DNA of 6,191 nucleotides, from contig JAUZQA010000257.1 in NCBI GenBank assembly GCA_030705665.1, forward strand, positions 1 through 6,191, in the 5' to 3' direction. The stretch's first letter is position 1. Every line of letters begins with the position of its first letter. The notes beneath the pieces are model-generated. The model saw nothing but the letters and a program-made list of their open reading frames with translations, did not search any database and was not told where the DNA came from. The DNA is from Bacillota bacterium (GTDB lineage Bacteria; Bacillota; Bacilli; Bacillales_B; DSM-18226). Positions 5,421-6,191 of the stretch are shown here, in pieces. The translations under genes and the position numbers were made by a program.

Positions 5421-6191
5421 TTAAGGCATTGGAATCATAAATGATAATACAGTGTTTTGTAAGAACGTAATGATACCAAACGCGATAACAAAGATTATAC
5501 TATGTTTAAGGGTGAATCGGAGTAAATCTGATTCTTTTCCAGTAAGTCCTACAGCGGCACAAGCTACTGCAATTGATTGTGGAGAAATCATCTTTCCAAC
5601 CCCGCCGCCAGAAGCGTTAGCTGCCAAGGCTAATAAAGGATTCATATGAATGGAAGTAGCTGTTACCTTTTGCAGATTTCCAAACAAAAGGTTCGCTGAT
5701 GTATCTGAACCGGTAATGAATACTCCAAGCCAGCCAAGGAATGGAGAGAAGAACGGGAATAAAATAGCTCCAGTTTTTGCTAATGTCATACCCATTGCTG
5801 TAACCATACCTGAAGAGTTTGCCACATAGGCAAATGCAACAACGGAAGCAATTGTTAGGATTGGGTAGGCTAACTCTTTAAGTGTTTCACCAAAAGTAAC
5901 TCCCCAATTTTTCCAAGAAATACCGATAACAAATTTAGAAATAATAGCAGAAATTAAAATCGCTGTTCCAGCTGCACCAAGTATTTGGAGATTGTAGGTT
6001 GCCGCAATTGGCTGATGTGCACCATTAAGAATTTTACCATTAATTAATGGAACGCTAGGAGCAAAAGTTAAAGCATGTCCAAGAGCATTTAATACTTTTA
6101 ATATTGGATTTGTGCCAGCATAGGCTCCAACTAAAGCAGTTTTAATTGCTGGTACTCCCCATATAGAAATCATTGCAGTTAAGATAATAAA
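5421..6191 (-). CDS. lctP: LctP-family L-lactate/glycolate permease, N-terminal half off the right edge
   Basis: The C-terminal ~256 residues of an LctP-family (TC 2.A.14) carboxylate permease, an integral membrane proton symporter for lactate and, in GlcA-type members, glycolate. Full-length members are about 500-560 residues, so roughly half is present. The frame stays open through the right edge; the internal ATG at 6173 is not the start. Family signatures are LFPFFSPFLGWLGVFITGSD, SANLLFGNLQ, and the highly conserved GGGVGKMISPQSIAVACAA followed by VGLTGKESDLLRFTLKHS. Several hydrophobic segments are apparent, including one at the C-terminus (IIFVIAFGIITFLQNTVLSF). It is followed by a strong terminator, so it is not co-transcribed with the genes downstream. 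Its presence about 3 kb from glcD and the CdaR-type regulator suggests glycolate or lactate uptake, but lactate-specific LctP or LutP function is equally possible. Confidence 0.93.
   Translation of the reverse strand, partial: FIILTAMISIWGVPAIKTALVGAYAGTNPILKVLNALGHALTFAPSVPLINGKILNGAHQPIAATYNLQILGAAGTAILISAIISKFVIGISWKNWGVTFGETLKELAYPILTIASVVAFAYVANSSGMVTAMGMTLAKTGAILFPFFSPFLGWLGVFITGSDTSANLLFGNLQKVTATSIHMNPLLALAANASGGGVGKMISPQSIAVACAAVGLTGKESDLLRFTLKHSIIFVIAFGIITFLQNTVLSFMIPMP

Noticed and set aside
5452..5649. Plus-strand open frame of 65 codons
   Set aside because: Antisense to the most conserved part of the LctP-family permease.

Overview
The window is AT-rich DNA that looks like a chromosomal segment of a spore-forming Firmicute of the Bacillaceae (Bacillus or a close relative). 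The evidence is the strong GGAGG-type ribosome binding sites, the simple hairpin-plus-T-tract terminators, and a gene set typical of that group: CdaR-type regulator, GlcD, LctP, a B12/radical SAM protein with a DUF4080-like tail, and a DUF3905-like protein. No mobile element, CRISPR array, tRNA or rRNA is visible. Genus and species cannot be fixed from the sequence.

Layout. Positions 1-1309 (minus) hold most of glcD, the FAD subunit of glycolate oxidase; its 3' end runs off the left edge. Its upstream gap (1310-1407) carries a TATAAT box, a candidate cre (CcpA) site and an inverted repeat that brackets the promoter. Positions 1408-2562 (minus) encode a CdaR/PucR-type regulator, the likely controller of glcD. 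Positions 2746-3090 (minus) encode a 114-residue DUF3905-like protein of unknown function, followed by its own terminator. After a divergent gap, two tiny plus-strand genes (3227-3388 and 3388-3540) overlap by one base and share an EFSxEF motif; the first resembles the protease-cleaved segment of gamma-type small acid-soluble spore proteins. Positions 3537-5291 (minus) encode a 584-residue B12-binding-domain radical SAM protein. It converges on the small genes with a 4-bp overlap, and one hairpin holds both stop codons in its loop. Positions 5421-6191 (minus) are the C-terminal half of an LctP-family lactate/glycolate permease, whose start lies off the right edge, followed by a perfect 16-bp hairpin terminator.

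How the parts fit. glcD, its regulator and perhaps the LctP permease suggest a 2-hydroxy-acid (glycolate or lactate) uptake and oxidation function under specific activation and carbon catabolite repression. The central block (DUF3905-like gene, two small basic proteins, B12/radical SAM enzyme) is functionally uncharacterised. The small genes look spore-related, but that is inference from a short motif. The block between 2.7 and 5.3 kb is the least explained part of the window.
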